From Oopsacas minuta (lineage: Eukaryota; Porifera; Hexactinellida; Lyssacinosida; Leucopsacidae): a stretch of 64,000 nucleotides of DNA. Within the stretch, counting starts at the first letter, position 1. Every line of letters begins with the position of its first letter. Location: the NCBI GenBank assembly GCA_024704765.1, contig JAKMXF010000266.1, positions 1-64,000 of the forward strand, in the 5' to 3' direction. This document shows positions 47,356 to 56,598 of the stretch, one piece after another. A program made the translations under genes and the position numbers. The notes below the pieces were generated by a model. It saw nothing but the letters and a program-made list of their open reading frames with translations, did not search any database and had not been told where the DNA came from.

Positions 47356-48240
47356 CTATATCACCTTCTTAAGCTGCTTCCCCTCTTCTACAGCATTCTC
47401 ATCTTCTTCATTCTCAATTCTGTAGTTGCTCAGTTTGTCTAGCCAGTGTTTTGCTTCACTTAATCTATTCATCTTTATAAGAGTCTTAGCCAGGAATAGC
47501 CAGTTCATTGAATAGAATCCCGGCTGTTGATCTTCCGCTTTCTTAAAGCATTCAAGTGCTTCTTCAAACGAACTGTCGGGTGGTGTAGCTAGAATAGTAG
47601 CAATTATGCGTCTCTCTATCCAGCTGATATCTGCTATAGAGTAGCACCACTGTCCTAATAAGTGTAATGTTGTAGGTTCATTAGGATGCAGTTTGAGTGA
47701 TTTATCAAAATATGATTTTATTTGGTGAGCTTGCTTTATCTGTGATTTAAATCCTTCGTATTTGTTGATATGACTTAGAGTTATCCCAGCCCATTTGTGT
47801 GCTGCAAATGAATTAGAATCTAATTCAAGTGATTTCTCTACTAGCTCAACAGCTTTATAAGCAAGTTCCTTGCTACGTTCTTTTGTAGTGCTTTTAGCTA
47901 GAGCTACTTTATAATTTGCTCTTGATAATCTCCAGAGCAGTTTAGGTTCGTTATACTCTTTATAAGCGGATAAGAATTCTAATAACTTCTCAAACTCATT
48001 ATTATCAAACAGCTGGTCTGCCTTCTTGACTATTCTCTCTAGATCTTCATCCAGTAGCTCAGACCCCTGATCCTCTGTGTAAACTGTTCTGATGCTAAAA
48101 TATCCACAGAGTGTAGCTACGGAAGCTAATCTCCAGGAAAATCTACGTCTTCTGAGCATTGTGAATATTCTGTAAGGTCTTAGTGTCTGTGCTATGAATC
48201 CTTTCTTAAAGATAGATCGACTTATTCTGATTAATGACAT
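47356..48240 (-). CDS. RMDN1: Regulator of microtubule dynamics 1-like (TPR protein)
   Basis: A single-exon gene of 294 aa starting ATG at 48240. An N-terminal basic and hydrophobic segment (about 1-50, LRRRRFSWRLASVATLCGYF) looks like a mitochondrial or membrane-targeting signal. TPR-like helices fill the rest: EDLERIVKKADQLFDNNEFE, LLWRLSRANYKVA, AHKWAGITLSHINKYEG and LHLLGQWCYSIADISWIERR, the last being diagnostic of the FAM82/RMDN family. Family members localise to mitochondria and ER contacts and bind microtubules. It is head-to-head with the actin-related gene, with a 171-bp gap. Confidence 0.9.
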   Translation of the reverse strand: MSLIRISRSIFKKGFIAQTLRPYRIFTMLRRRRFSWRLASVATLCGYFSIRTVYTEDQGSELLDEDLERIVKKADQLFDNNEFEKLLEFLSAYKEYNEPKLLWRLSRANYKVALAKSTTKERSKELAYKAVELVEKSLELDSNSFAAHKWAGITLSHINKYEGFKSQIKQAHQIKSYFDKSLKLHPNEPTTLHLLGQWCYSIADISWIERRIIATILATPPDSSFEEALECFKKAEDQQPGFYSMNWLFLAKTLIKMNRLSEAKHWLDKLSNYRIENEEDENAVEEGKQLKKVI

Positions 48241-48411
48241 AACTAGCTAGCTCTACAAATATTTGAGAAATACGAGTATCTTACATACTGTCCTGCTGGT
48301 CTATTTATTGTAATTGATCAACTATTGTAGACAATATATTCAAATTCATCTACCACATGCTATAAATGTAATATGCACTGAGCCATCTAATAGAATAATT
48401 ACAAATAATAC

Positions 48412-49443
48412 ATGGAGAGCGGGTATAGCACTGTTATCATTGACACAGGCACCAGCACTATCAAGGCGGGATTATCTTCGGATATGTACCCACGGGTAGA
48501 AATACCCACACAAACTCCTGAGGACTATGCTAATGAGCAAGCTAGACCAATTATGGAAAGAGGTATAGTAACAAATTGGAAGAGATTAGAGGATGTATGG
48601 TCGAATGTGATATACGATAAATTGGGTGTTAAATCTCCAGGGGAAGTCTTAATATATCTAACTGAGAGGGTTTTAAACCCAAAAGCAAACAGAGAAAAGA
48701 TGCTACAAATAATGATGGAAGAATTCCAATTCGGTGTCGTGTCATTCAACAGAAATACAACTTGTTCTATGATTGGATCAGGAAGGTTAAGTGGTACTAC
48801 ACTAGAATTAGGGGGCGGAATTAGCTCAGTTGTCCCTATCTATGACGGCTATGCACTGCCACACGCAGTACAATGTCTTGATGTAGCTGGTGACGATATC
48901 ACTGAATATCTAATGAGTATGCTCCATCAATCTGGTACATCAATCAACAGGGATATAGCGAGGAATATTAAAGAAAGTACAGCATATGTTTCTACAGATC
49001 CTGAAATAGATAATTCGCTATTACCAAATATCTATACACTGCCTGATGGACGAGTTGTATCAATCAGTACAGAGCGATACAAGTGTGTAGAACCTATCTT
49101 CGATCCTTCTCTGCTGGGACTAAAAGGTCCTGGTATACACCAACTCATAGCTGGGACATACAAACGACTAGAATCTAACAATCCGTACTTTCGTAACTTA
49201 ATACTAAGTGGAGGCAGCTCGTTATTCCCAGGGCTACAGGAGCGATTACACAGAGAATTAGCATCAACACTACAACCAACAATTAAGCCAAGTTATACCA
49301 TACTTCCTTACAGGAAGCACTTAGCATTTTATGGTGCCTGTATCATAACCTCTATGTCCAACTTTCTTCTATCTCAAAACACTTTCAGTATGGCAGAATA
49401 CGAGGAATCTGGTCCTAGTTTAGTGCACAGAAAGATATATTAG
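48412..49443 (+). CDS. Divergent actin-related protein
   Basis: A single-exon gene of 343 aa starting ATG at 48412. The actin fold is plain: phosphate loop 1 as VIIDTGTSTIKAGL, GIVTNWKRLEDVW, NPKANREKMLQIMMEEF, VPIYDGYALPHAVQCLD, NLILSGGSSLFPGL, and an actin-like end EYEESGPSLVHRKIY. Two departures stand out. About 30 residues of subdomain 2, including the DNase-binding loop, are missing between EIPTQTP and ARPIMERG. The second phosphate motif, DSGDG in actin, is LELGGG here, so the aspartate needed for nucleotide hydrolysis is lost. Polymerisation is therefore unlikely. It does not match any named ARP class well; a lineage-specific actin-like protein is the safest label. Confidence 0.85.
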   Translation: MESGYSTVIIDTGTSTIKAGLSSDMYPRVEIPTQTPEDYANEQARPIMERGIVTNWKRLEDVWSNVIYDKLGVKSPGEVLIYLTERVLNPKANREKMLQIMMEEFQFGVVSFNRNTTCSMIGSGRLSGTTLELGGGISSVVPIYDGYALPHAVQCLDVAGDDITEYLMSMLHQSGTSINRDIARNIKESTAYVSTDPEIDNSLLPNIYTLPDGRVVSISTERYKCVEPIFDPSLLGLKGPGIHQLIAGTYKRLESNNPYFRNLILSGGSSLFPGLQERLHRELASTLQPTIKPSYTILPYRKHLAFYGACIITSMSNFLLSQNTFSMAEYEESGPSLVHRKIY

Positions 49444-49575
49444 TACAGAGTTCAATTATATGTTATTACAATATAGCGTTTGCAAAATGAATAACAAGAT
49501 ATTTGTGTCACAGTTCAGAGTATTGAGAGGTAGGAGTAAACAAATAATATTCAGTAATAGTTGTTCAAAAATTTG

Positions 49576-49583
49576 TATAAATA
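49576..49583 (+). promoter_or_regulatory. Candidate TATA box of VWA copy 1
   Basis: TATAAATA lies about 32 bp upstream of the ATG at 49615. The same position in the second copy has a related cataaatag (about 51739). If used, the 5' leader would be only a few bases, so the real start may lie elsewhere. Confidence 0.25.
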
Positions 49584-49614
49584 GTGATTTGTTTTAATTA
49601 AATAATACATCAAG

Positions 49615-51224
49615 ATGGCAGAACTAATTCAAGTGCATAGAGCTATTAATCTTAATACATTCTCTGATTGCACTTACTACGGACTAGAGTCTTGTCTTTG
49701 TAGTATTGACATAAAGTTAACAGCACCTTTATATGAAGCTAATGGAGAGCTGAGATCTCCTATTGATTTAGTAGCTGTAATAGATCGTAGTGGGTCCATG
49801 TCTGGAGAGAAGTTAAATCTAGTTATTAAGGTGTTACGTTTTGTTGCAAAACATCTGAAATCGGTAGACAGGTTAGCAATAGTGACGTATGATGACAACA
49901 TCCATGAACTCGTGTCTCTTGCATATGTTACTCAAACGAATCGTATACAATTCGACGCTAAGATAAGTAACATATGTTCAGGGGGTCTACCAATCTGAGT
50001 GGAGGTTTAATAAAGGGAATGAATATTATGAATAGAAGAGAAATGAAGAAAGCTGATGTTGCATCTGTATTGCTATTCACTGACGGTTTGGCTAACTGCG
50101 GTATTACGAATACGAATGACATTCTAACTGCAATGCAGAATATATTCGCAGGCAAGAAAGACTTCACAGTAAATACGTTTGGATTTGGTAGTGATCATAA
50201 TGCGTACATGCTCGAAGAGATCAGTAGAGTTGGTAACGGATTGTATTACTTCATTCAAAAAACTGAACAGATCCCTGAGATATTCACCAACTGTCTAGGA
50301 GGACTATTATCAACAGTAGGTCAGGATATATCCATTTCTATCGAGACATCAAATGGTGCTACAATTAAAGCAATCTTCTCCAAAGAGAACCCATCACTCA
50401 GTAATGGGAATAAGAAAGGAGTTGTTGGTATGGGAGATCTGCAGTCAGAAGAAGAGCGTGATATCCTGGTGGAGCTTAACCTCCCTACAGCTAAGAATAC
50501 AACAAGCTCGTATACCTATGCTAACGTTACACTCGAATACTTCAATGTTATCAAAAAGTATAATGACCATCATCAGAGAGAGGTGGTGATAGAAAGACAA
50601 TCAGACTTAAGCACACAAAAACTTAGCTTAGAAGTAGATGAACAGAGAAATAGAATACAAACAATTGATTCTCTAGCACGTGCTGCTGAGCTAGCAGAGA
50701 AAGGGAAAATGAAAGAAGCTAGCAAAGTATTAACTTCACGACAATCGTGCATTCGTAGTTCACATTCCCAAACTAGTCCTCGTGTAATTTCACTCGATAA
50801 TGACCTGAACACAGCTATGGAAAATTTATCAAGCGAGGCTATATACTCATCTCGAGGTAGATACGCGATAGCTAGCATAACTGGCAGTCATGCAAAACAA
50901 AGATCAACAACGACTCCATCTTACAATACGTCTAGTAGAACTACTACACTTCATCATTACGAAAATATAATGTCATCACTTTCATTTTATGAACATGAAT
51001 TTTCTCAACCTACCCGAAAAAATAGTGAACCTATCGACACCTAAAAGTTACTACCACCAATACCTCCGAGAGGGGCTGCTCCAGAGCCAACTACATATCC
51101 TCCTCCTCCTCCAATCCCCAAGAAGGGTTCTAGACTATCTCTCAATCTTGATATCCGTCGGAAATCGCAAAGCGATGATAAGCCCGAATCTGAGAAAGGT
51201 CCCCCCTTCATAAACGAGATGTAA
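49615..51224 (+). pseudogene. VWA-domain gene copy 1, frameshifted
   Basis: The frame opens at ATG 49615 and encodes the first part of a VWA domain with an intact MIDAS motif (IDRSGSM). At 49981 a run of five G replaces the six G of copy 2, shifting the frame so that translation stops at 49998; the correct frame continues from about 49979 to a TAA at 51042-51044. That stop is followed in the same frame by 59 open codons with a proline-rich sequence (TTYPPPPPIPKKG) ending at TAA 51222-51224. It therefore carries one single-base indel and one in-frame stop. A homopolymer error could explain the first, and the second may be the true end. The core 49652-50674 is identical to copy 2 apart from the missing G; the flanks are diverged. 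Confidence 0.8.
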
Positions 51225-51784
51225 CTGTCTTATCTATAAGACAATTATTGTGTTATGCCCTCTGAACTATATCTATACGCTCTTTATTGATAATTGTGTG
51301 TATTTTTACCCTTGAATTTTGCATTGATTATCTTTTCCTATTAAATATACGGTTAATTATATAATTTACATTCGGATTCAAATAACCTAATAAAAAATCA
51401 ACTTTTAACAGTTCACAGTTGTATAATCCCTTAGAGATTCCTTGCGTGAGATATTGGAGGTTTCCTGTCCACAACTTATAGGGAGGAGGTCGTTCCAGCT
51501 CCTTTGTCATCTCCTATCTTTGAGTTGCCTTACATTTTCACTAATATGATTAATCTGGCTTTATCGTCCACAGAAATATCTTCTAGTTCAGGTTTCAACT
51601 TACGTTGTACATTAGTTATAGGGTATTACCTCATAACATTAGAGATTTTCAAAATGTACAATAATATATTATGTCACATACCAGAATACAGAGGGATAAG
51701 AAGAATTATTTATGATAGATGAGTCATACCGTAAAAGTAACATAAATAGAGATTTCTTTGCATTTTAATAATACTTACATCAAG
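51225..51784. other. Spacer between the tandem VWA copies
   Basis: About 560 bp with no supported gene. The first part (ctctgaactatatct to attaaatata) is recognisably related to the sequence after copy 2 at about 53300-53400, so it is the duplicated 3' flank. The rest is unique AT-rich sequence and the putative promoter of copy 2. Confidence 0.55.
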
Positions 51785-53254
51785 ATGGCAGAACTAATCC
51801 CACTGCAGAACTCCATTAATGTTAATACATTCTCTGATTGCACTTACTACGGACTAGAGTCTTGTCTTTGTAGTATTGACATAAAGTTAACAGCACCTTT
51901 ATATGAAGCTAATGGAGAGCTGAGATCTCCTATTGATTTAGTAGCTGTAATAGATCGTAGTGGGTCCATGTCTGGAGAGAAGTTAAATCTAGTTATTAAG
52001 GTGTTACGTTTTGTTGCAAAACATCTGAAATCGGTAGACAGGTTAGCAATAGTGACGTATGATGACAACATCCATGAACTCGTGTCTCTTGCATATGTTA
52101 CTCAAACGAATCGTATACAATTCGACGCTAAGATAAGTAACATATGTTCAGGGGGGTCTACCAATCTGAGTGGAGGTTTAATAAAGGGAATGAATATTAT
52201 GAATAGAAGAGAAATGAAGAAAGCTGATGTTGCATCTGTATTGCTATTCACTGACGGTTTGGCTAACTGCGGTATTACGAATACGAATGACATTCTAACT
52301 GCAATGCAGAATATATTCGCAGGCAAGAAAGACTTCACAGTAAATACGTTTGGATTTGGTAGTGATCATAATGCGTACATGCTCGAAGAGATCAGTAGAG
52401 TTGGTAACGGATTGTATTACTTCATTCAAAAAACTGAACAGATCCCTGAGATATTCACCAACTGTCTAGGAGGACTATTATCAACAGTAGGTCAGGATAT
52501 ATCCATTTCTATCGAGACATCAAATGGTGCTACAATTAAAGCAATCTTCTCCAAAGAGAACCCATCACTCAGTAATGGGAATAAGAAAGGAGTTGTTGGT
52601 ATGGGAGATCTGCAGTCAGAAGAAGAGCGTGATATCCTGGTGGAGCTTAACCTCCCTACAGCTAAGAATACAACAAGCTCGTATACCTATGCTAACGTTA
52701 CACTCGAATACTTCAATGTTATCAAAAAGTATAATGACCATCATCAGAGAGAGGTGGTGATAGAAAGACAATCAGACTTAAGCACACAAAAACTTAGCTT
52801 AGAAGTAGATGAACAGAGAAATAGAATACAAACAATTGATTCTCTGAAACGTGCTGCTGTGCTAGTAAATGAAGGTAAATTGGATGATGCTTATAAGGAA
52901 ATTGCTTCCCTAAAAAAGTCTATTCGTAGCTCTCGTTCTAATTTTACGCGCCTTGTAACCTCACTAGATGATGATCTGGATACTTTGCTGAAAAGCTTAA
53001 CTAGCAAAGATCTTTCCTCATCCATAATAGCTAGTTTGACTAGTAGTCATGCTGAACAAAGATCTACAATGACTTTATCTTACCGTACGTCCCGTAGAGA
53101 AAGTATACATGTTGAATTTGAAAATTCCCAGATTATCAGCTCTCCAGGGGCGCTATCCGAAATACCTGTTAGGTTAGCTACTTCGATCCCAGTCTCATAT
53201 CCTGCTTTAAATGGAATATTACGCCGGAACCCGAAAAGTACTAATGAGCCCTAA
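51785..53254 (+). CDS. VWA-domain protein, copy 2 (intact)
   Basis: A single-exon gene; the ATG at 51785 (MAELIPLQNS) is chosen because it aligns with copy 1 and sits in the same caagATGG context; 489 aa. No signal peptide, so a cytosolic VWA protein. The MIDAS motif IDRSGSM starts at about residue 56, with the threonine in GGSTNLSGGL and the aspartate in LLFTDGLAN, so metal binding should be intact. A beta-rich domain and a helical tail follow. The protein is a paralogue of the gene at 28567. Function unknown. Only the N-terminal dozen residues and the last 135 or so differ from copy 1, giving distinct tails on an identical core. Confidence 0.9.
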   Translation: MAELIPLQNSINVNTFSDCTYYGLESCLCSIDIKLTAPLYEANGELRSPIDLVAVIDRSGSMSGEKLNLVIKVLRFVAKHLKSVDRLAIVTYDDNIHELVSLAYVTQTNRIQFDAKISNICSGGSTNLSGGLIKGMNIMNRREMKKADVASVLLFTDGLANCGITNTNDILTAMQNIFAGKKDFTVNTFGFGSDHNAYMLEEISRVGNGLYYFIQKTEQIPEIFTNCLGGLLSTVGQDISISIETSNGATIKAIFSKENPSLSNGNKKGVVGMGDLQSEEERDILVELNLPTAKNTTSSYTYANVTLEYFNVIKKYNDHHQREVVIERQSDLSTQKLSLEVDEQRNRIQTIDSLKRAAVLVNEGKLDDAYKEIASLKKSIRSSRSNFTRLVTSLDDDLDTLLKSLTSKDLSSSIIASLTSSHAEQRSTMTLSYRTSRRESIHVEFENSQIISSPGALSEIPVRLATSIPVSYPALNGILRRNPKSTNEP

Positions 53255-53596
53255 TCTTCATAAACGAGATGTAGCAGTCCCTCTGTAGGACAACTAGTGT
53301 GATAATTATACCCTCTGAACTATATATGCTTGTTATTGATATTTGTGTGTGTGTATTATTGCTTTTGATTTTGTATTGATTATCTTATCCCATTAAATAT
53401 ACAGAAATGATTATTCAGCATAAAAATGTAATATATTTAATTAATAATACTCACAATTATTCGAAAGAAGAATTATATTTATAAGTAAATACGAATTAAC
53501 ATACTTGAAGTTAATGATATAACAATTTGACTGATAAGTGAGATTATAATAATAACTGAGTTGTGAGTAAAGTGCAAGTGAGTGAGTGAGTGTTAG
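53255..53596. other. Convergent spacer after VWA copy 2
   Basis: About 340 bp of AT-rich sequence between two converging genes. It includes a (tg)n-like run near 53345, a candidate polyadenylation region (attaaatata at about 53393) and a gagtgagtgagtgag run near 53580. No gene is seen. Confidence 0.5.
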
Positions 53597-55054
53597 TTAG
53601 AATATGTCAGGAACTTTACCGAAGTTTTGCCTTAATTTGCATATCCAGTAGTCTCCATTGTAACAATATGTTGTGGATTTTGTATCAGGGTCATACATTG
53701 GAACAAACCAACGCGGGCGATAGTCTAGTTTGGAAATTTCTCGAATCTTTCTTGTTCGTCTCTGCTTCTCTTCAAGTCTGTACTTGGTATCAGAAGCTTC
53801 GTCTACGTTTCCTTCTTCCAGCAGTCTCTGGTCTGGACGGAGTCTTGAGTCAGTTGAGCAGAGATAAGTTTCTGGATCTATTTCATTTAAACTAAGAGAC
53901 AGTTGTGTAAACCCGTACTGATTGAAAGCGTGAAGTATAGGAGGTTTAGCTGTCCATAACTTATGGCTCTCGTTACCAGCACCTGTATCAGTCTTGCTAT
54001 TAACCTTAGTATAAGACATACCTTGATCCCATCGTCCATTTATTACATACTCAACTGATCCATCTGCATTCTTAACTTCTCCGTGTACTTCTTTGTACAG
54101 ACTCCCAACTTTGGAGTGAGGCGTGAAAACTACAGTAGCTAGCTCTCCTGTATTGTGACAGCGTATTTCTAGTGTACCATCATGATCCGCCCAGAAATTG
54201 CCCAGGATTAAGTTATGAATTATAAGAGTAGGCTTAGACCATGAGTAATGCAATCCATCCATTTTTGTACGTAAATGCAACACGCCCTGCGGAATAACTT
54301 TACAGTACTGTCCACGGAATTTCAGCTCTAAACGCACCTCTCCCCACAGAGTCCAATCTACACCCTCAGCATGGAATGCTGTCATAGGAGGATGATGACT
54401 GGTCTGTTCAGTCAAACAAGCTACACCCATAGTCTCACTAATTAGTTCAAAGGTCTCTCCGAGCAATGGGTTAAATGGCTTACTATACCGATTCTGTGTA
54501 GTGACGTAACAAGAAGCAGCAAACCCTGCAATATAAGCTAATCTCTCTGCAGTATCCTGTGTTCTACCTGCTATATTCAACTGCTCTACATAGTCTAGAT
54601 CCTCACAAATACGCTGTGTAAACGATAAAGGTTCATTAAATGTTATTGGCATTGGTACACGAGTAAGATCCTTGCCTAGACAATGCTTTAAGAAAGACCA
54701 CACACTAAATCCTACCTGATCCTTCATAACAGGCAAACTATCTCTGGGTTTAGTACGACTACTAAATTGCTGGATAATAAACTGTGTAGTTAATTCGTGT
54801 GGATTAAATATACGATTAGCAGGTAGTGTAAATTCATTGTATGCATCTTTAAACTCGTCATCATCTCTATTTGACAATTCAGCATCAGATATATGTAATT
54901 TATCATCAGTACACTCTTCTGTATATGATTCTAACACATCGCTAGTACTGAGGTTATCTTTATCCCATTTGGTTCTGGGTTTAATAAATTCTATATCTTG
55001 AGACACGTCAGTAGATGAATTCCCATGAGATGCTATGCTTGATATCTCCGACAT
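53597..55054 (-). CDS. OSBP: Oxysterol-binding protein-related lipid transfer protein
   Basis: A single-exon gene of 485 aa starting ATG at 55054. The lipid-transfer domain fills residues about 105-485. The family fingerprint EQTSHHPPMTAFHAEG is intact; its two histidines bind PI4P phosphate. GFSVWSFLKHCLGKDL and RVPMPITFNEPLSFTQRICE form the lid and entrance, and KPFNPLLGETFEL is highly conserved. The C-terminus YNGDYWICKLRQNF fits. Such proteins exchange sterol or other lipids for PI4P at membrane contacts. There is no PH domain and no FFAT motif in the acidic N-terminus, so it is a short ORP; sequence in the lid resembles OSBP and ORP1/2 most. Confidence 0.93.
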   Translation of the reverse strand: MSEISSIASHGNSSTDVSQDIEFIKPRTKWDKDNLSTSDVLESYTEECTDDKLHISDAELSNRDDDEFKDAYNEFTLPANRIFNPHELTTQFIIQQFSSRTKPRDSLPVMKDQVGFSVWSFLKHCLGKDLTRVPMPITFNEPLSFTQRICEDLDYVEQLNIAGRTQDTAERLAYIAGFAASCYVTTQNRYSKPFNPLLGETFELISETMGVACLTEQTSHHPPMTAFHAEGVDWTLWGEVRLELKFRGQYCKVIPQGVLHLRTKMDGLHYSWSKPTLIIHNLILGNFWADHDGTLEIRCHNTGELATVVFTPHSKVGSLYKEVHGEVKNADGSVEYVINGRWDQGMSYTKVNSKTDTGAGNESHKLWTAKPPILHAFNQYGFTQLSLSLNEIDPETYLCSTDSRLRPDQRLLEEGNVDEASDTKYRLEEKQRRTRKIREISKLDYRPRWFVPMYDPDTKSTTYCYNGDYWICKLRQNFGKVPDIF

Positions 55055-55673
55055 TATTCTTATTTCAATTATACCGTCTCTATTATTACTGCACTTTTAT
55101 ACGTTTTAGTTTTTATTGCAAAGCCTAACAAACGTAAATTAACTATCTTGGTGAGCTCAATATTTTGGAAGACAATTATAGACTCAGAAAACTGTCAAAT
55201 CGTTGCTGGGTACCCGCGTATTGGAAAAACCATAAATGCACGTGCAAGGCCAAGGTAATAGACGAAACTACAACTATAAATTGTGTTAAGAAGCCATCGT
55301 ATAGCTAACTTACGTACATAACAGATATGAACAGCACACATGAGATTCTTGAGGGACAGTATGATTTCTGCAAATACCCTGGCCTGGAGATTGAATTATG
55401 GACAAAGCAGAATATCGAGTTTATTAAGAATTTATCGAGTAGGTCATGAGAGATGTGTTATATTGAAACAAGTACCAGTATTGATTGGTAACCTCTTTAT
55501 TGATTAAATAAACTTAGGGAGATGATATGTTTATTGGTTTCACATGTATTTTGTGTATATTTAAATAACTTGCTTAAAATGATTAGATATTTCTCCATTT
55601 ACCCCATGTCCTTATGAAAATACAGAAGAAAAATAATAATTAAATAATTCAATAGAAATAAGTGTAGTATTTA
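55055..55673. other. Intergenic stretch with one tiny open frame
   Basis: About 620 bp without a supported gene. A 40-codon frame runs from ATG 55327 to TGA 55449 (start MNSTHEILEGQYDF). Its composition is protein-like, but I see no family match. The rest is AT-rich and would contain the OSBP promoter and the 3' end of the EF-hand gene. Confidence 0.4.
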
Positions 55674-56369
55674 TCATGATAAGGGTAGTTTAATTCCAGC
55701 ATTAATAATCGCCCTTGCATCTTGCCGCGAGAAAAACTCGACAAAATCCTCTTGATCTATAATCCCAGAAGATTTCCTATCCATAATTTTGATAATCTTT
55801 TCAGCTAGTTCCTCATTATCACTCTGAGTTGATTCAGTATATATTAATGATACTAGTTTAGTCAGCAATGCTTTTGATATTGGATCTCCGTTAAATATTA
55901 TTTGGAACAATAATTGACTCTTCACCAGCCCGTTAGAATTGCTCCATTTCGCTAGATACTGCACATAAGAAGGAAAGTCTATGTTATTTGAGTTGCCCTC
56001 TACCCTTAGAATACGTCTGAAAATATTCTTAGTAAACGGATCAGTAAATTCTGTTAAATCACATTGTATTAGTTTGTCAGTATTAAGGGGATATTTGTAA
56101 TACTGTTGCCATAGGAATTCTACTTCTTCTTGGGATATGTTATTTACTTCTGCAATCTCAACCATATTAATGTTGCTACCAGCACTCGAATCGGGACCTG
56201 GAGTGATATCTTGAGTAGGAGAGGGTTCATCTTGTTGCGAGCCATCAGTATTATTAAACTCACCACGAGCCGGTGGGTGAATGTCAGGCTCTTCTTGCCG
56301 TTGTGGTTGTGGCTGTTCTTGTTCTGCAATGTTTTGTGTTGAACGGACGCGTGATTTTTTCTGCCCCAT
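55674..56369 (-). CDS. EF-hand protein, calcineurin-B-like, probably myristoylated
   Basis: A single-exon gene of 231 aa starting ATG at 56369. The start MGQKKS fits an N-myristoylation signal. Residues about 10-70 are Gln/Pro/Glu-rich and disordered; from about 75 on the protein is helical and resembles calcineurin B/CHP/CIB-type EF-hand proteins (EEVEFLWQQYYK; DFPSYVQYLAKWS; LLFQIIFNGD). The last EF-loop, DRKSSGIIDQED, has lysine at position 3 and aspartate at 12, and the others are more degraded, so calcium binding is doubtful. It may be a regulatory scaffold rather than a sensor. Confidence 0.72.
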   Translation of the reverse strand: MGQKKSRVRSTQNIAEQEQPQPQRQEEPDIHPPARGEFNNTDGSQQDEPSPTQDITPGPDSSAGSNINMVEIAEVNNISQEEVEFLWQQYYKYPLNTDKLIQCDLTEFTDPFTKNIFRRILRVEGNSNNIDFPSYVQYLAKWSNSNGLVKSQLLFQIIFNGDPISKALLTKLVSLIYTESTQSDNEELAEKIIKIMDRKSSGIIDQEDFVEFFSRQDARAIINAGIKLPLS

Positions 56370-56598
56370 ATATACGAATACAAGTTCGCTGATTTTAATT
56401 TAAATTAATCTTTGTACCGAACCTATATACTATATCCCTTAGCAAACCTGCTTACAAGTGGAAAATAATATACATATTACGTGTTACACAAACAAATGTA
56501 TACAGCAATACTCAAATCAGTGATTAACAAAATAGATGAGTGATGTCTATAGTAGATAGTTAACTCTAAATTCATAGAGTTGAAACATAACATTAACA

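Noticed and set aside
50353-50589. Overlapping plus-strand frame present in both VWA copies
   Set aside because: It is present twice only because the underlying 1-kb block is identical; it lies in a shifted frame of a real domain.
50989-51213. Alternative frame at the end of VWA copy 1
   Set aside because: The composition of the continuing original frame (proline-rich and charged) is more protein-like; this frame has no match to copy 2.
53590-53895. Plus-strand frame overlapping the 3' end of the OSBP-related gene
   Set aside because: It is antisense to conserved OSBP C-terminal sequence and has no family features.
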